64,000 bases of DNA from Symsagittifera roscoffensis (Eukaryota; Xenacoelomorpha; Acoela; Convolutidae). Positions 1 to 8,268 of this stretch are shown in pieces. The notes beneath the pieces were generated by a model. That model was not told the DNA's origin, searched no databases, and was given only the letters and a program-made list of their open reading frames with translations. How positions within the stretch are numbered: the first letter of the stretch is position 1; every line of letters starts with the position of its first letter. The translations under genes were made by a program, and so were the position numbers. The DNA lies in NCBI RefSeq assembly GCF_963678635.1, contig NC_087066.1, positions 50,897,581 through 50,961,580 on the forward strand, in the 5' to 3' direction.

Positions 1-236
1 GAAAAACCGATGGTAAGGTTTTATGGTTTGTGTGATGGTAAGATAATGGTAACAAAAACAAGCAAATTTTTTTTTCGCAAATTTTTTGGCGCGCGTTATA
101 TAATTGGGAACAATTAATTGTTAATTACGTGTAGATTGTAGAATTAGGGTTATGTATTCAGTTTTTTGTGCATGGTAAGTCAATGGTAAGAATTTTTGTG
201 CAAATTTATTAGATACTTTTACTTTCTATCTATCTG
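1..236 (+). repeat. Polinton left terminal inverted repeat
   Basis: This stretch reappears in reverse complement at about 13986-14344. Shared landmarks are a GGCGCGCGTTAT motif, ACGTGTAGATTGTAGAATT, a CATGGTAAGTCAATGGTAAG motif and a run ending in TACTTTCTATCTA. The ATGGTAAG word occurs several times near the tip. The two ends differ by many substitutions and by a small internal duplication on the right side, so the copy is not young. Confidence 0.88.
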
Positions 237-377
237 AAACTATTCTGAATACTACTGAAGTTCGAAAAGTCATGTCTTTGAGAAAAAAATTATATTACAA
301 TGAAAATATATAAATCACTGCATCGTATAGTAACCTTGCTGCCATAATTTACACTTACAAATATAAATATTTCACAT
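237..377. other. Short AT-rich spacer inside the left repeat
   Basis: No gene or recognisable site. It separates the left terminal repeat from the end of the protease gene and probably holds its 3' untranslated sequence. Confidence 0.5.
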
Positions 378-776
378 TTACATAAAATTATTTATAAAAT
401 TCAATACATGCACATCATGACTATTATTCAAGTTTGTCTGATAGAATTTAAAAAGAAGAAACGCTGAATAAATTGCGTAAAATCCACACGAATTATCAGT
501 TTTTTGTAGCTTTCGAGGAACCATTTGTCGATACTTTTTTGTTAGAAATGAATAAATTGTTCTTTTTCGACCCAAAGAATCAGCAAAATAGTAAGTTTTG
601 TCCAATCGACCTATCATGATCCAGTGCTCCCCTCTATCATTGCTTGGAGCTGAGTTAACAATTGCAAACCAGTATTTTGTTAGTTGAGGTACTTTATCAG
701 AGGAGTAAGATCCCATGTATTTGAACCTGAGCTCAGGAATTCTTTCAAAAATTTGCAGAAGTGAAAAATTATCCAT
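378..776 (-). CDS. PRO: Adenovirus-type cysteine protease of Polinton
   Basis: An intact 132-residue reading frame with the signature of adenain-like (C5/ULP1-type) cysteine proteases. The catalytic His is in GEHWIMI (residue 51), the acidic partner in YYFADSLG (Asp66), the oxyanion-hole Gln is residue 91, and the nucleophile Cys97 sits in DNSCGFYAIYSAF. Spacing fits the family. In related viruses and transposons this enzyme matures capsid precursors. It is the outermost gene on the left, next to the terminal repeat, with a small membrane-protein gene upstream. It is one of the few unbroken core genes here. The N-terminal Met at 776 gives a length normal for the family. Confidence 0.87.
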   Translation of the reverse strand: MDNFSLLQIFERIPELRFKYMGSYSSDKVPQLTKYWFAIVNSAPSNDRGEHWIMIGRLDKTYYFADSLGRKRTIYSFLTKKYRQMVPRKLQKTDNSCGFYAIYSAFLLFKFYQTNLNNSHDVHVLNFINNFM

Positions 777-802
777 CTTTGCAAATGTTAGCTGATTTAC
801 AT

Positions 803-1197
803 CTAAAACAAAGAAAAAGATAGTTTGATATTGTAATTTTGGGTGAAAAATCTAAAGTTATTGACATACTCGCATTTAGGTATTGAATCAACAAAGTCCC
901 ATACACAAAATTTGTGAACTGGACAAAGGTTATTGAACACTGGTTTACAGTCTAGGTTGAAGAGTTTTCTTGGGTTTTCAATTAAACAGCATTCATTATC
1001 TGCTTTTTCTGGAGATTTAGGTCTGAAGAAAAACAAAATAGATAGTACAGAGACAATAACAATGAAAAGTCCCAAAAAAACTGCAACATTTTTGAAAGAA
1101 CACGAAAACTCAAAAAAAAAACGTTTTCAGCAACTGTTCCGATTTGAACATTTGATAGTCTTTCTCCCAAGACTATCACTTCCGTTACTTGCTCCAA
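803..1197 (-). pseudogene. Cys-rich membrane-anchored small protein, frameshifted
   Basis: Two overlapping minus-strand frames appear to be one gene. The downstream part (803-1075, 90 residues) opens with a hydrophobic segment (about residues 2-17, FIVIVSVLSILFFF) followed by a Cys-rich tail with at least six cysteines. The upstream part (982-1197) supplies a short N-terminus, and the frame changes at a run of ten A bases near 1112-1121, a common indel site. I do not recognise the family. Position between protease and capsid genes suggests a virion-membrane or morphogenesis protein, which is inference. The homopolymer lesion could also be a sequencing error, in which case the gene is intact. 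Confidence 0.5.
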
Positions 1198-1218
1198 GGG
1201 AAACTGGAAAAAACATTT

Positions 1219-1635
1219 CTATTTCAAGCTTTCTCCATTAAGTTCTGGATAATGCAACTGTTCAGCTGCATCCTGTAGTGAAGTCAAGTCAAAAACTAGA
1301 ATATAGTGATTTTGAAAATCTTTCTTAAACTGCATTGCTTTCATTGTTGTAATATAAGGACGACAAGGAGAAGTTGTATCTAATGAAACAATTACTCTTC
1401 AACCCCAAATAATTCTCAGCTTTCTCCAATGAAATTGCTGATAGCTGAAAGGATTTTTATGAAAAGATCCCGCAACAGCTGATTTTGTATTCATTGCAAC
1501 AGCTATTCTTCTTATTGGGGCGTTATTGAAAATTTTTTCTTGTATGAATTGGTGTTGACGGGATGGAATAATAAAGGTTCGAACGCTGTCTTGCATGTCC
1601 TCAAAAAATAGGGAAGTCAGCTGAATTTTGAGCAA
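1219..1635 (-). pseudogene. MCP: Major capsid protein remnant (double jelly-roll), C-terminal part
   Basis: About 138 codons of one minus-strand frame resemble the C-terminal end of the Polinton major capsid protein. Matching landmarks are APIRRIAVAMNTKSA, NPFSYQQF, ITTMKAMQF and HYILVFDLTSLQDA. One in-frame TGA interrupts the frame at about 1396-1398 and it closes with TAG at 1219-1221. The N-terminal two thirds expected for this protein are absent: the remnant begins only 20 bp after the end of the minor capsid gene. An internal deletion therefore removed most of the major capsid gene. Confidence 0.72.
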
Positions 1636-1655
1636 CCATTTCGTATGAGTTTAAA

Positions 1656-2483
1656 TCAAAAATGATTAATCGAAATCTTGCGGAACAACAAAACAACCCG
1701 GGTAATTCCTACGGATACAAAAGGAATTGATTCACCTGTACTATCTCTTAGTTCTATCCTGATACTATGGAAAGAATTTTTCAACAACTTTTTTAACTTA
1801 AAATTTGTTGAGGATTGATAACTCATGTACTGTCCTGTTGAAATTATATCTCCACTCTTCACTCTGGAGATAAAAGGAATACAACGCAATAAGGGAGTTT
1901 TTGTATCACCGACTATGTTATATTCTATAATATCACTATATATCATTAGGGAATGTATTTTTATAATGTCGTAAGATTACTGAGGATAATGTGGACCTTT
2001 TCCTTTCATTTTAACCCCTGTTTGAGTTTGTTCTAAATCACAACCAAAAATGTGGCTCAAAACAGCGCTCTGAATTATAAACACTGATTGATTCTCAGGT
2101 AAATGAACAGCAACTTTTTGTGTAATTTTATCTACTGATACATAGATTCCGTTATAGTCAAAAACTTGAGCACCTAGACGTTCTCGAATATTGTTGTTCA
2201 TGGCTACAACTATATCAACAATACTTGGATACAATCCCTGTTCAATGTTCATCGGTACAATCTTTCTTTTCTCCTCACAACTTTCTCTACCATCTACGAA
2301 TGTAAACTTTCTCTCTGTAACATTTTGGTACAAAGAAGGGTATGATATTTCTGAAATTGCAACCTCCCATTCTCCTTTCAAATGTATTTGTTTGGGTAGA
2401 ATCTTTGTAAAAGAACTACGACTATTATTCGGATGACAATTAAAAGAAATGTTGGAGAACAACTCAATAGTGAAAGATTCCAT
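1656..2483 (-). pseudogene. mCP: Minor (penton-like) capsid protein, one in-frame stop
   Basis: A 276-codon frame starting at the Met in MESFTIELFSN (2483) and ending at RKISINHF (1656). It matches the single jelly-roll minor capsid protein of Polintons through EWEVAISEISYPSLYQNVTE, GLYPSIVDIVVAMN, KGKGPHYPQ, EYNIVGDTKTPLLRC and the C-terminal IPFVSVGITRVVL. A TAA at 1977-1979 breaks it, with the frame unchanged on both sides, so it is a point nonsense mutation. In the family this protein forms pentons at capsid vertices. The next gene upstream, the integrase, ends about 44 bp away. Confidence 0.85.
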
Positions 2484-2526
2484 GACAACTGTTCGATAGA
2501 AATTTAGTTTTAAAAATGAAATACCT

Positions 2527-3424
2527 TTAATCAGAACATTTTCTAAGCTCTTTTTTATAAAAATTTTCCAGAATTTCTTCTTTGTCGAGATCTTTGATGA
2601 TGTATGTAGGATGTTTTTTTGTAGATATTTCCGAAATTTCAAAAATTTCATTTGTAAATTATGGTTTGTATCCTTTTCGGAACGGAATATCATTCTTTGA
2701 AATTCTCACTCTGTCTCCAACTTTGAATTTTAGTTTCTGATACCTTGTTAGAGGTTTATTGTACAGAATTGAGAGGAAATCAGTGTTCTTGACATCTCTA
2801 GGTGATTTCCTAATAAATCTGTTGATGCGACACTTCATGGTAGACCCAAATTGTGGCAACTTGCGAATGAATTTTTCACCATGATCTTCTATGTAGCGGT
2901 AAATAATGTGTTTTATGATTGAATGGCTCTCTCTGCAAATGCAGCTTTTGTTTCACTCATTGTCGAGTAAACTTCAATTTTTTTTCCTGCAAAGTTTTTT
3001 GAAAGTTCCCCCATATTCTGTTCCTTTATCAACCCAAAGCTTTTCAGGAGTGTTTTTTCGAGAAATCATTTTTTTGAAAGCTTGTAAAGTGTCTTTGGCA
3101 TATTTAGTTTTCATTGTTTGAACTCTAAAAAATTGCGAAAAAACATCAACAGCAACCAATAAATATTTGACTCCATTGTTTTGACTCGCTAGTTTGTCCA
3201 CAAATGCCAAGTCCATACACCAGATTTCATTGATATATTTTGAAAACGCTTGAAGTCATCGGAAACTTCTGATTGGTGGACCAAATTTTGTATATGATGT
3301 CTTGGTTTGTAAAAATTGTTCTACCTTCCTATTTGACAACCCGCTTGCTTTACTCAAGTTTCAAACATAACCGTACGCAGCTCTACCCCTAGAATACAAT
3401 CTGTTCAGACTTACCTTTTCAGAT
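2527..3424 (-). pseudogene. INT: Retroviral-type (RVE) integrase of Polinton
   Basis: The order of parts is an N-terminal helical region (AYGYV...SGLSNRKVEQFLQ), a DDE core and a chromodomain-like C-terminus. The catalytic residues are visible: Asp in MDLAFVDKL, Asp in KLWVDKGTEYGG and Glu in KAAFAERA. The tail has VGDRVRISKNDIPFRKGYKP followed by an in-frame TAA (about 2659-2661) and a chromo-like end closing at 2527. Two TGA codons interrupt the N-terminal part, and frameshifts occur near the A-run after the second Asp and again near 2916-2920. Integrase inserts the linear element and makes the 6-bp target duplication in this family. The 238-residue frame covering part of this region and the minor capsid start is not the true frame. 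Confidence 0.87.
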
Positions 3425-3436
3425 TTTGAAGGGGAT

Positions 3437-3829
3437 CTAAGTTCCTCTGTCTTTCGCTTTGGCATTCTTGTTGATAACAAGTTTAGGTGGAATTTGAGTT
3501 GCTTCCAAAATGTTAAAGTAAGCATCGGGAAAGTCGGTATTTTTTCGCTTTAGTGCACACACAAAGTCTACAATTGATTCTTTTGTGTCTCGATTATCTA
3601 ATATGATATTTTCTAACTGACTTAGTCTAAATTTAGGAGAACTCAAAATTAAATCAATAAGGTGCTTTTTATTGCTCGTTTTCAACTTTGCATTTACAGC
3701 ACTGTAAATCATATGAAAATCTTTTAGTACAATCTCCTCTTTTTCTTGCTTTTGTTCCAATTTTAGTTTTATGGAAAGTTTTATTTGTGATTGATAAATT
3801 GAGTAAGGAATTAGAACAAACTGATCCAT
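3437..3829 (-). CDS. Polinton lineage-specific protein, 130 residues
   Basis: An unbroken frame with a plausible start at 3829, directly after the stop of the small basic protein upstream, and an end at 3437 just before the integrase. The sequence is hydrophilic with a Lys/Glu-rich segment (about residues 20-35) and a helical middle (IDLILSSPKFRLSQLENIIL). There is no membrane segment. I do not recognise an enzymatic motif. The arrangement (ATPase, small basic protein, this protein, integrase) recurs in animal Polintons as I know them, which suggests a structural or packaging role. That role is inference. Confidence 0.6.
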   Translation of the reverse strand: MDQFVLIPYSIYQSQIKLSIKLKLEQKQEKEEIVLKDFHMIYSAVNAKLKTSNKKHLIDLILSSPKFRLSQLENIILDNRDTKESIVDFVCALKRKNTDFPDAYFNILEATQIPPKLVINKNAKAKDRGT

Positions 3830-3830
3830 A

Positions 3831-4023
3831 CTATGTCAATCGTTTGTTGACAAAAGGAGTGATAACAGATATTAATTGTAAGCCTTTTGGCGAGCTCCAA
3901 ATAGCTCTCCTTTTATGCAGTGAAGTTCTTCTTCGTGTGAGTTCTGATATTTCTCTTCGATAATTTACTACGTCCACTTTTCGAAGATCTTTTAGCTCGC
4001 CTCGTAGTAAGTTTACTAGACAT
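3831..4023 (-). pseudogene. Small basic protein with hydrophobic C-terminus
   Basis: This frame reads through a strongly basic stretch (REISELTRRRTSLHKRRA) and then WSSPKGLQLISVITPFV, stopping at 3831 two bases before the next start. A second frame from the Met at 4023 begins with a similarly basic peptide (MSSKLTTRRAKRSS) and ends after 37 residues, so the true gene may be frameshifted between them. Small Arg-rich proteins with a hydrophobic tail accompany Polinton capsid genes and could act as a core or membrane-active protein. This is by analogy only. Confidence 0.42.
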
Positions 4024-4790
4024 TCGCTGAGGAATTGAATGAAATTTTTTGGACAATGGAGGATGAATTGTTTTTGAAGTTTTTGGGAAAATGTTTGAAA
4101 TATTGGGAGTATAGAGACGTATTGTATGCTCATCGTCCAAAAACTTTGTCTCTATTCCAGCTGGTAAGTAAAACTTTGATGGAGCTGAACCACTGTTTGT
4201 GCAATATCTTAGCGAATCAACTGTTTTTGGAGTTAAATCAATGACTAAATGACCATAAGGAGTAGATGTTGCATCTTGATACCACTCTTTCAATTTAGAT
4301 CCTAGACCTAGTTGTTGACTCTTAATGTATTGATTTGTAAAACATCCCTCGGCGACTTGAACAAGAATATGTTTGTATTTTGTAACTCTACATCTCTTCC
4401 TAATTTGCTTTGATGAAATAAATTGTGTTTGATGTATATTGTATTTAGTCCCCTGTGTCTCCCAGCAGTGGCAATTTTTACAAATTGTTTGGAGTTTGAA
4501 ATTTCCTCACAAGAATCATCAAATGTAAGCAAATACTTAGTTCCGTTATTGGGAAGATTTTCAATCAAGTCAAAATCTACTCCTTGAATAAAATTAGGTT
4601 TTTTTTTCTTTGCATTTGACTATAAAGAGGTTGATAATGTTGATAAAAATAAAAATTTTTGTCGAATGCTGGTTGAAAAGTACCAATTTTCAACCAATCA
4701 AAAATAAGATGAGAATTTCCAGATCCACTTGGTCCAACTAGGGAAATAAAAATTCGTTCTTTGGTAGTATTATTTTATTCATAGCCTTAG
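3913..4790 (-). pseudogene. ATP: FtsK/A32-type DNA-packaging ATPase, damaged
   Basis: The gene reads leftward. The P-loop region is at 4712-4735 (GPSGSGNS), the Walker B strand is LLTFDDSCEE (near 4510), and the conserved ATPase C-terminal half includes HRGLNTIYIKHNLFHQSKLG and LFKSPRDVLQINTL. A frameshift at about 4305 leads to WYQDATSTPYGHLVIDLTP. The Walker A lysine codon has become AAT (Asn) at 4715-4717, which should abolish nucleotide binding. In this family the ATPase drives genome packaging into capsids. Its P-loop portion lies inside the 922-bp tandem duplication, so a second isolated copy of that portion lies at 5444-5712. Confidence 0.85.
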
Positions 4791-4904
4791 AGAAGGTAGA
4801 ATATAACCGACTGTACTTGATAAGCTACCCAATTTGTTGTTTCTTCACATGTTGTGGATAACATTATTCGAACGATTGCATCAACATTAACATCAAAACT
4901 AAAA

Positions 4905-5069
4905 CTATATGCCTGGATTAACGTCAAAACTATAACAAAAATTGGCACAAAAAACTAAAAGAGATCTATTACATGTACGTCCAAACAATTTCCATGATTT
5001 TCGTTCATGATTCTCGTCATCAAAAACAAAATTTTCTAAATTTAATTGCTTGTCACATTCATCTCCCAT
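4905..5069 (-). CDS. Small Polinton protein, first copy
   Basis: A 54-codon frame from ATG at 5069 to TAG at 4905, too short for usual ORF lists. It starts MGDECDKQLNLENFVFDDE, continues with a basic stretch (NHERKSWKLFGRTC) and then a hydrophobic segment (SLLVFCANFCYS). The hydrophilic head followed by a hydrophobic segment suggests a small membrane protein. It sits just upstream of the ATPase, as small membrane proteins often do in this element class. The C-terminus is probably cut short by a frameshift near 4910. Confidence 0.5.
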   Translation of the reverse strand: MGDECDKQLNLENFVFDDENHERKSWKLFGRTCNRSLLVFCANFCYSFDVNPGI

Positions 5070-5270
5070 CTCAACTTTGGAATGAAAAAATAAATAATGA
5101 TTTAAATTTCAAAAACATTTAACATTTAAATTTCAAAAACACGATAATACAAAATTTTTCAGATTATTTATACTTTATTAAAAAACATCGAGTCCATGTT
5201 CCGTATGCAAATGCTTTTCTTTCTGCACAGTGAAGAGTATTTGCATGTCAAAATGGGTATTTGCTACACC

Positions 5271-5443
5271 TCAATCATATTCTTCATCTTTGAAAATCAA
5301 ATTCTGAATTTTTGGGCATGCGTAGTCATCCAAGTTTGTAACCTTTGTTTCCAAAATTTCTGACAGAACTTTACATTTTTCATAACCTTTTGCAAAAAAC
5401 TCCGTTTCTGGAGCTTTCAATCTTTTCAATATTTTTTCAAGCT
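5271..5443 (-). pseudogene. Partial copy of the 121-residue Polinton gene
   Basis: The C-terminal 57 or so codons of the gene at 6193-6558 are repeated here by the tandem duplication. The copy is cut at the unit junction (5443/5444), after which the sequence continues as ATPase-side DNA. It has no start of its own. Confidence 0.8.
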
Positions 5444-5826
5444 AATGTAAGCAAATACTTAGTTCCGTTATTGGGAAGATTTTCAATCAAGTCAAAATCT
5501 ACTCCTTGAATAAAATTAGGTTTTTTTTTCTTTGCATTTGACTATAAAGAGGTTGATAATGTTGATAAAAATAAAAATTTTTGTCGAATGCTGGTTGAAA
5601 AGTACCAATTTTCAACCAATCAAAAATAAGATGAGAATTTCCAGATCCACTTGGTCCAACTAGGGAAATAAAAATTCGTTCTTTGGTAGTATTATTTTAT
5701 TCATAGCCTTAGAGAAGGTAGAATATAACCGACTGTACTTGATAAGCTACCCAATTTGTTGTTTCTTCACATGTTGTGGATAACATTATTCGAACGATTG
5801 CATCAACATTAACATCAAAACTAAAA

Positions 5827-5991
5827 CTATATGCCTGGATTAACGTCAAAACTATAACAAAAATTGGCACAAAAAACTAAAAGAGATCTATTACATGTAC
5901 GTCCAAACAATTTCCATGATTTTCGTTCATGATTCTCGTCATCAAAAACAAAATTTTCTAAATTTAATTGCTTGTCACATTCATCTCCCAT
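5827..5991 (-). CDS. Small Polinton protein, second copy
   Basis: Identical by eye to the frame at 4905-5069, displaced by exactly 922 bp as part of the tandem duplication. Only one copy would be expected in an ancestral element. This copy lies next to the intact downstream neighbour at 6193-6558. Confidence 0.5.
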   Translation of the reverse strand: MGDECDKQLNLENFVFDDENHERKSWKLFGRTCNRSLLVFCANFCYSFDVNPGI

Positions 5992-6192
5992 CTCAACTTT
6001 GGAATGAAAAAATAAATAATGATTTAAATTTCAAAAACATTTAACATTTAAATTTCAAAAACACGATAATACAAAATTTTTCAGATTATTTATACTTTAT
6101 TAAAAAACATCGAGTCCATGTTCCGTATGCAAATGCTTTTCTTTCTGCACAGTGAAGAGTATTTGCATGTCAAAATGGGTATTTGCTACACC

Positions 6193-6558
6193 TCAATCAT
6201 ATTCTTCATCTTTGAAAATCAAATTCTGAATTTTTGGGCATGCGTAGTCATCCAAGTTTGTAACCTTTGTTTCCAAAATTTCTGACAGAACTTTACATTT
6301 TTCATAACATTTTGCAAAAAACTCCGTTTCTGGAGCTTTCAATCTTTTCAATATTTTTTCAAGCTCAGTATATTTTTCATGGCCACTGTTCCAATTAATT
6401 CCATGAAAATGCTTCGTGCAACAAGCAGACTGAGATGTAGTTTTGAACTTTTTGGGAGGAAGAAAGGAATATCCCACAGTTTGTCTATTTTTATAAACTT
6501 CTAACTTTTTCACTATTTTGTTTTCAATACACTCAATATCCAAAACAACTAGACTCAT
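6193..6558 (-). CDS. Polinton lineage-specific protein with Cys/His cluster
   Basis: A 121-residue frame starting MSLVVLDIECIENKIVKK at 6558. It has a Cys/His-containing middle (SACCTKHFHGINW, GHEKYTELEKIL), a Lys/Glu-rich helix and a C-terminal YACPKIQNLIF motif. The final codon of the open frame is a TGA after EEYD. Related proteins I recall extend further with more Cys and His residues, so the true end may have been lost by nonsense mutation. The opening VLDIE resembles the first strand and acidic motif of DnaQ-like exonucleases, but later motifs of that fold are not visible. Function unknown. Confidence 0.6.
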   Translation of the reverse strand: MSLVVLDIECIENKIVKKLEVYKNRQTVGYSFLPPKKFKTTSQSACCTKHFHGINWNSGHEKYTELEKILKRLKAPETEFFAKCYEKCKVLSEILETKVTNLDDYACPKIQNLIFKDEEYD

Positions 6559-6760
6559 GATGTTAACTGTTTTCGCTGAAGTTTTTGGTTAAACTGACTA
6601 ACAATCTAATAATGCATATACTGAAGAAGCAAAAATTTTAATATATAAACAGAAGAATAATCCAGTCACGTGACCAAGAATACAAGATCTTGGAAACCTA
6701 GAAAAAACATTACAATAACCAGGTCCCTTTTAAGTAGTAGACTTCACAGATCCAGCTTAA
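6559..6760. other. Intergenic AT-rich spacer
   Basis: It holds TATA-like stretches (for example near 6640-6650) between two minus-strand genes. It probably contains the promoter of the 121-residue gene. No specific site is identified. Confidence 0.35.
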
Positions 6761-7408
6761 TCATGTAAAATTGCGTGAAGTCTGAAAATTTTTGATTTTG
6801 CAAAAAAGTAATCGATACAGGAATTTCCGTATCCAATTAGTCCTCAAAAAAAACAATTTTTGGTTCATCTCTTTCAAATTTATGTCCGGGTCGAAAACAA
6901 AACAGGTACAAAGAAATAAATTTTTTCTTTTTGTATTTGATGAGAAATTTTGCCTAATAATCTCGAAAACTCTTAGAGTTTCATTCAAATCTGTACGTTC
7001 ATTTTCTACAGTGCATTCGTCCATAATGATGCAAGATTTTTTAAAGGTCTCAACATAACCTAGTAATGAAGGAAGCATATCGAGTAATTTATCATATTCT
7101 TCTCTCTGCAGTTGTGAAGATTCATTATATTTCCCTTGATTTCCATTTCTACGATATTCTACAAGTTCTATTTTTTTGGTATCGGATCTGTATCCTATGT
7201 GAATTTTCCTTCTACCATTATGCAGAATCAACTCAAAGTGAGAAATTTGTGACTCTGTATCCAAATCTTGAAATTTTAGTAAATTTTGAGATTCCAAAAC
7301 TGTTAGTGAAAATTCCTGGGACTTTTCTTGTAAGACGATATGAAAAAGTCCCAATTTATTTTGAAGCTTTAAAACAAGATTCCTGGAAAAACCAATGTTC
7401 CAACTCAT
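6761..7408 (-). CDS. Polinton hypothetical protein, 215 residues
   Basis: An unbroken minus-strand frame starting MSWNIGFSRNLVLKLQNK at 7408. The body is mixed alpha/beta in character with segments such as FELILHNGRRKIHIGYRSD and KSCIIMDECTVENERTDLNE. The C-terminal 30 residues are basic and hydrophobic (RKFLYRLLFCKIKNF) and may be out of the original frame. No membrane segment or catalytic motif is recognised. It sits between the Cys/His protein and the possible PC4-like gene, a region of animal Polintons that varies between lineages. Confidence 0.55.
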   Translation of the reverse strand: MSWNIGFSRNLVLKLQNKLGLFHIVLQEKSQEFSLTVLESQNLLKFQDLDTESQISHFELILHNGRRKIHIGYRSDTKKIELVEYRRNGNQGKYNESSQLQREEYDKLLDMLPSLLGYVETFKKSCIIMDECTVENERTDLNETLRVFEIIRQNFSSNTKRKNLFLCTCFVFDPDINLKEMNQKLFFLRTNWIRKFLYRLLFCKIKNFQTSRNFT

Positions 7409-7494
7409 ACTGCTCAGCTCAAAGAAATTTTAAAAAATGATTCAAGAAGATAAATATTTGAATTACATTACTATAATAACATCACTCAGCAAAA

Positions 7495-8022
7495 TTATTG
7501 AACATTACAGTTCTCAATAAACGTAAAATCTCCCAAGACTTGGGCGAGTTCTTTGAATTCGTTCAAAGTATAGTTGACATAGGCAACTTACTTCAAGACT
7601 TCGTTCTCTTTTGCAGTGAAGATTCGAATCTGAATGTAGGGTGGCTTGTTCACACTGTACTTCTTGATTGTGACACACACCCTTCTCTTCTTATATGTTG
7701 CTACGTCATACACCGCATGAGAGTTCGCAATTACCTGCTCCATGGTTGAGTCTTTGTCAGAATAGGGTTCCAATACAGGAACGAGTCCAAGGTTTTCAGC
7801 ATCGTGAATAACAGTATTCCGTATTGCTGATATCTTTTACCCTTCTTTTTCACCAAGATAGATTTGCTGGGTTTTTTCGATTTGTCCCGATTCTTTTTCG
7901 TTAGCAATTGGAAGCAAGGTTCAAAATAAATTTTTCCGTTGTACGGTTTTTTGGACCAAGAAAATCCCCCATTTCTTTTTTGGTTCTTAGCAAATTCAAT
8001 ATAGTTGGGAAGGATATCTTTT
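7495..8022 (-). pseudogene. Basic protein with possible PC4-like C-terminal domain
   Basis: Two adjoining frames look like one gene. The upstream part (about 7740-8022) is very basic and aromatic (FAKNQKRNGGFSWSKKPYNG, then KNRDKSKKPSKSILVKKKG). A frameshift near 7830 leads into a C-terminal part with KKRRVCVTIKKYSVNKPPY, IQIRIFTAKENE and, after an in-frame TAA at 7588-7590, TLNEFKELAQVLGDF. The beta-rich stretch followed by a helix with LNEFKEL recalls the PC4/p15 single-strand DNA-binding fold, whose C-terminal helix often begins LT-EEW/F. This is a weak pattern match. The TAA lies inside AAGTAAGT, which also fits a splice donor, but introns are unusual in Polintons. Confidence 0.42.
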
Positions 8023-8135
8023 CATGAATACATTTTTGATTTGAGACTCAGAGCCAACTGATTAGTAGTAGATATTTCAAAATAAAGATATTTGTAAATT
8101 TAGAGAAATTAGGAAATGTAGATGACTCACTGTAC

Positions 8136-8169
8136 ATTCCAAATAAGGTATTATTACCTTATATGGAAT
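8136..8169. promoter_or_regulatory. Inverted pair of CArG boxes (SRF-type sites)
   Basis: A near-perfect inverted repeat with 15-bp arms and a TTAT centre. Each arm holds a consensus CC(A/T)6GG box: CCAAATAAGG at 8139-8148 and CCTTATATGG at 8157-8166, the second read on the minus strand as CCATATAAGG. CArG boxes are the established targets of serum response factor. A TATATA stretch follows at about 8220-8226 and the plus-strand gene starts at 8269, so placement fits an upstream promoter element. Binding is inferred from consensus only. Confidence 0.6.
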
Positions 8170-8217
8170 AATGAGTAGGTGATGATCCAAATATGGACAT
8201 TGCGTAGGTGATGGATC

Positions 8218-8228
8218 TACTATATAGG
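8218..8228 (+). promoter_or_regulatory. Probable TATA box of the 8269 gene
   Basis: CTATATAGG lies about 45 bp upstream of the start codon at 8269 and 50 bp downstream of the CArG dyad. This fits a eukaryotic core promoter with a short leader. Confidence 0.5.
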
Positions 8229-8268
8229 CAATTCAATGTAGATAAAAATCATTCTCAACAAGTTATCG

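Larger units (their letters stand above)
4522..6365. repeat. Tandem duplication, two 922-bp units, almost identical
   Basis: Unit 1 (4522-5443) and unit 2 (5444-6365) match essentially base for base. The one difference I noticed is C at 5387 versus A at 6309. Breakpoints fall inside the ATPase gene on the left and inside the 121-residue gene on the right, so each unit carries the ATPase P-loop end, a small membrane-protein gene and the C-terminal end of the next gene. Near-identity means a very recent event or an assembly duplication. A shorter direct repeat (ATTTAAATTTCAAAAACA, twice) lies within each unit. Confidence 0.95.

Noticed and set aside
1977-2693. 238-residue minus-strand ORF taken as one protein
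   Set aside because: Its first 70 codons overlap the integrase C-terminus in another frame. The real minor capsid start is the Met at 2483.
7585-7592. GTAAGT in the possible PC4-like gene as a true splice donor
   Set aside because: The frame continues unchanged after the TAA and no convincing acceptor follows. A point nonsense mutation is simpler.
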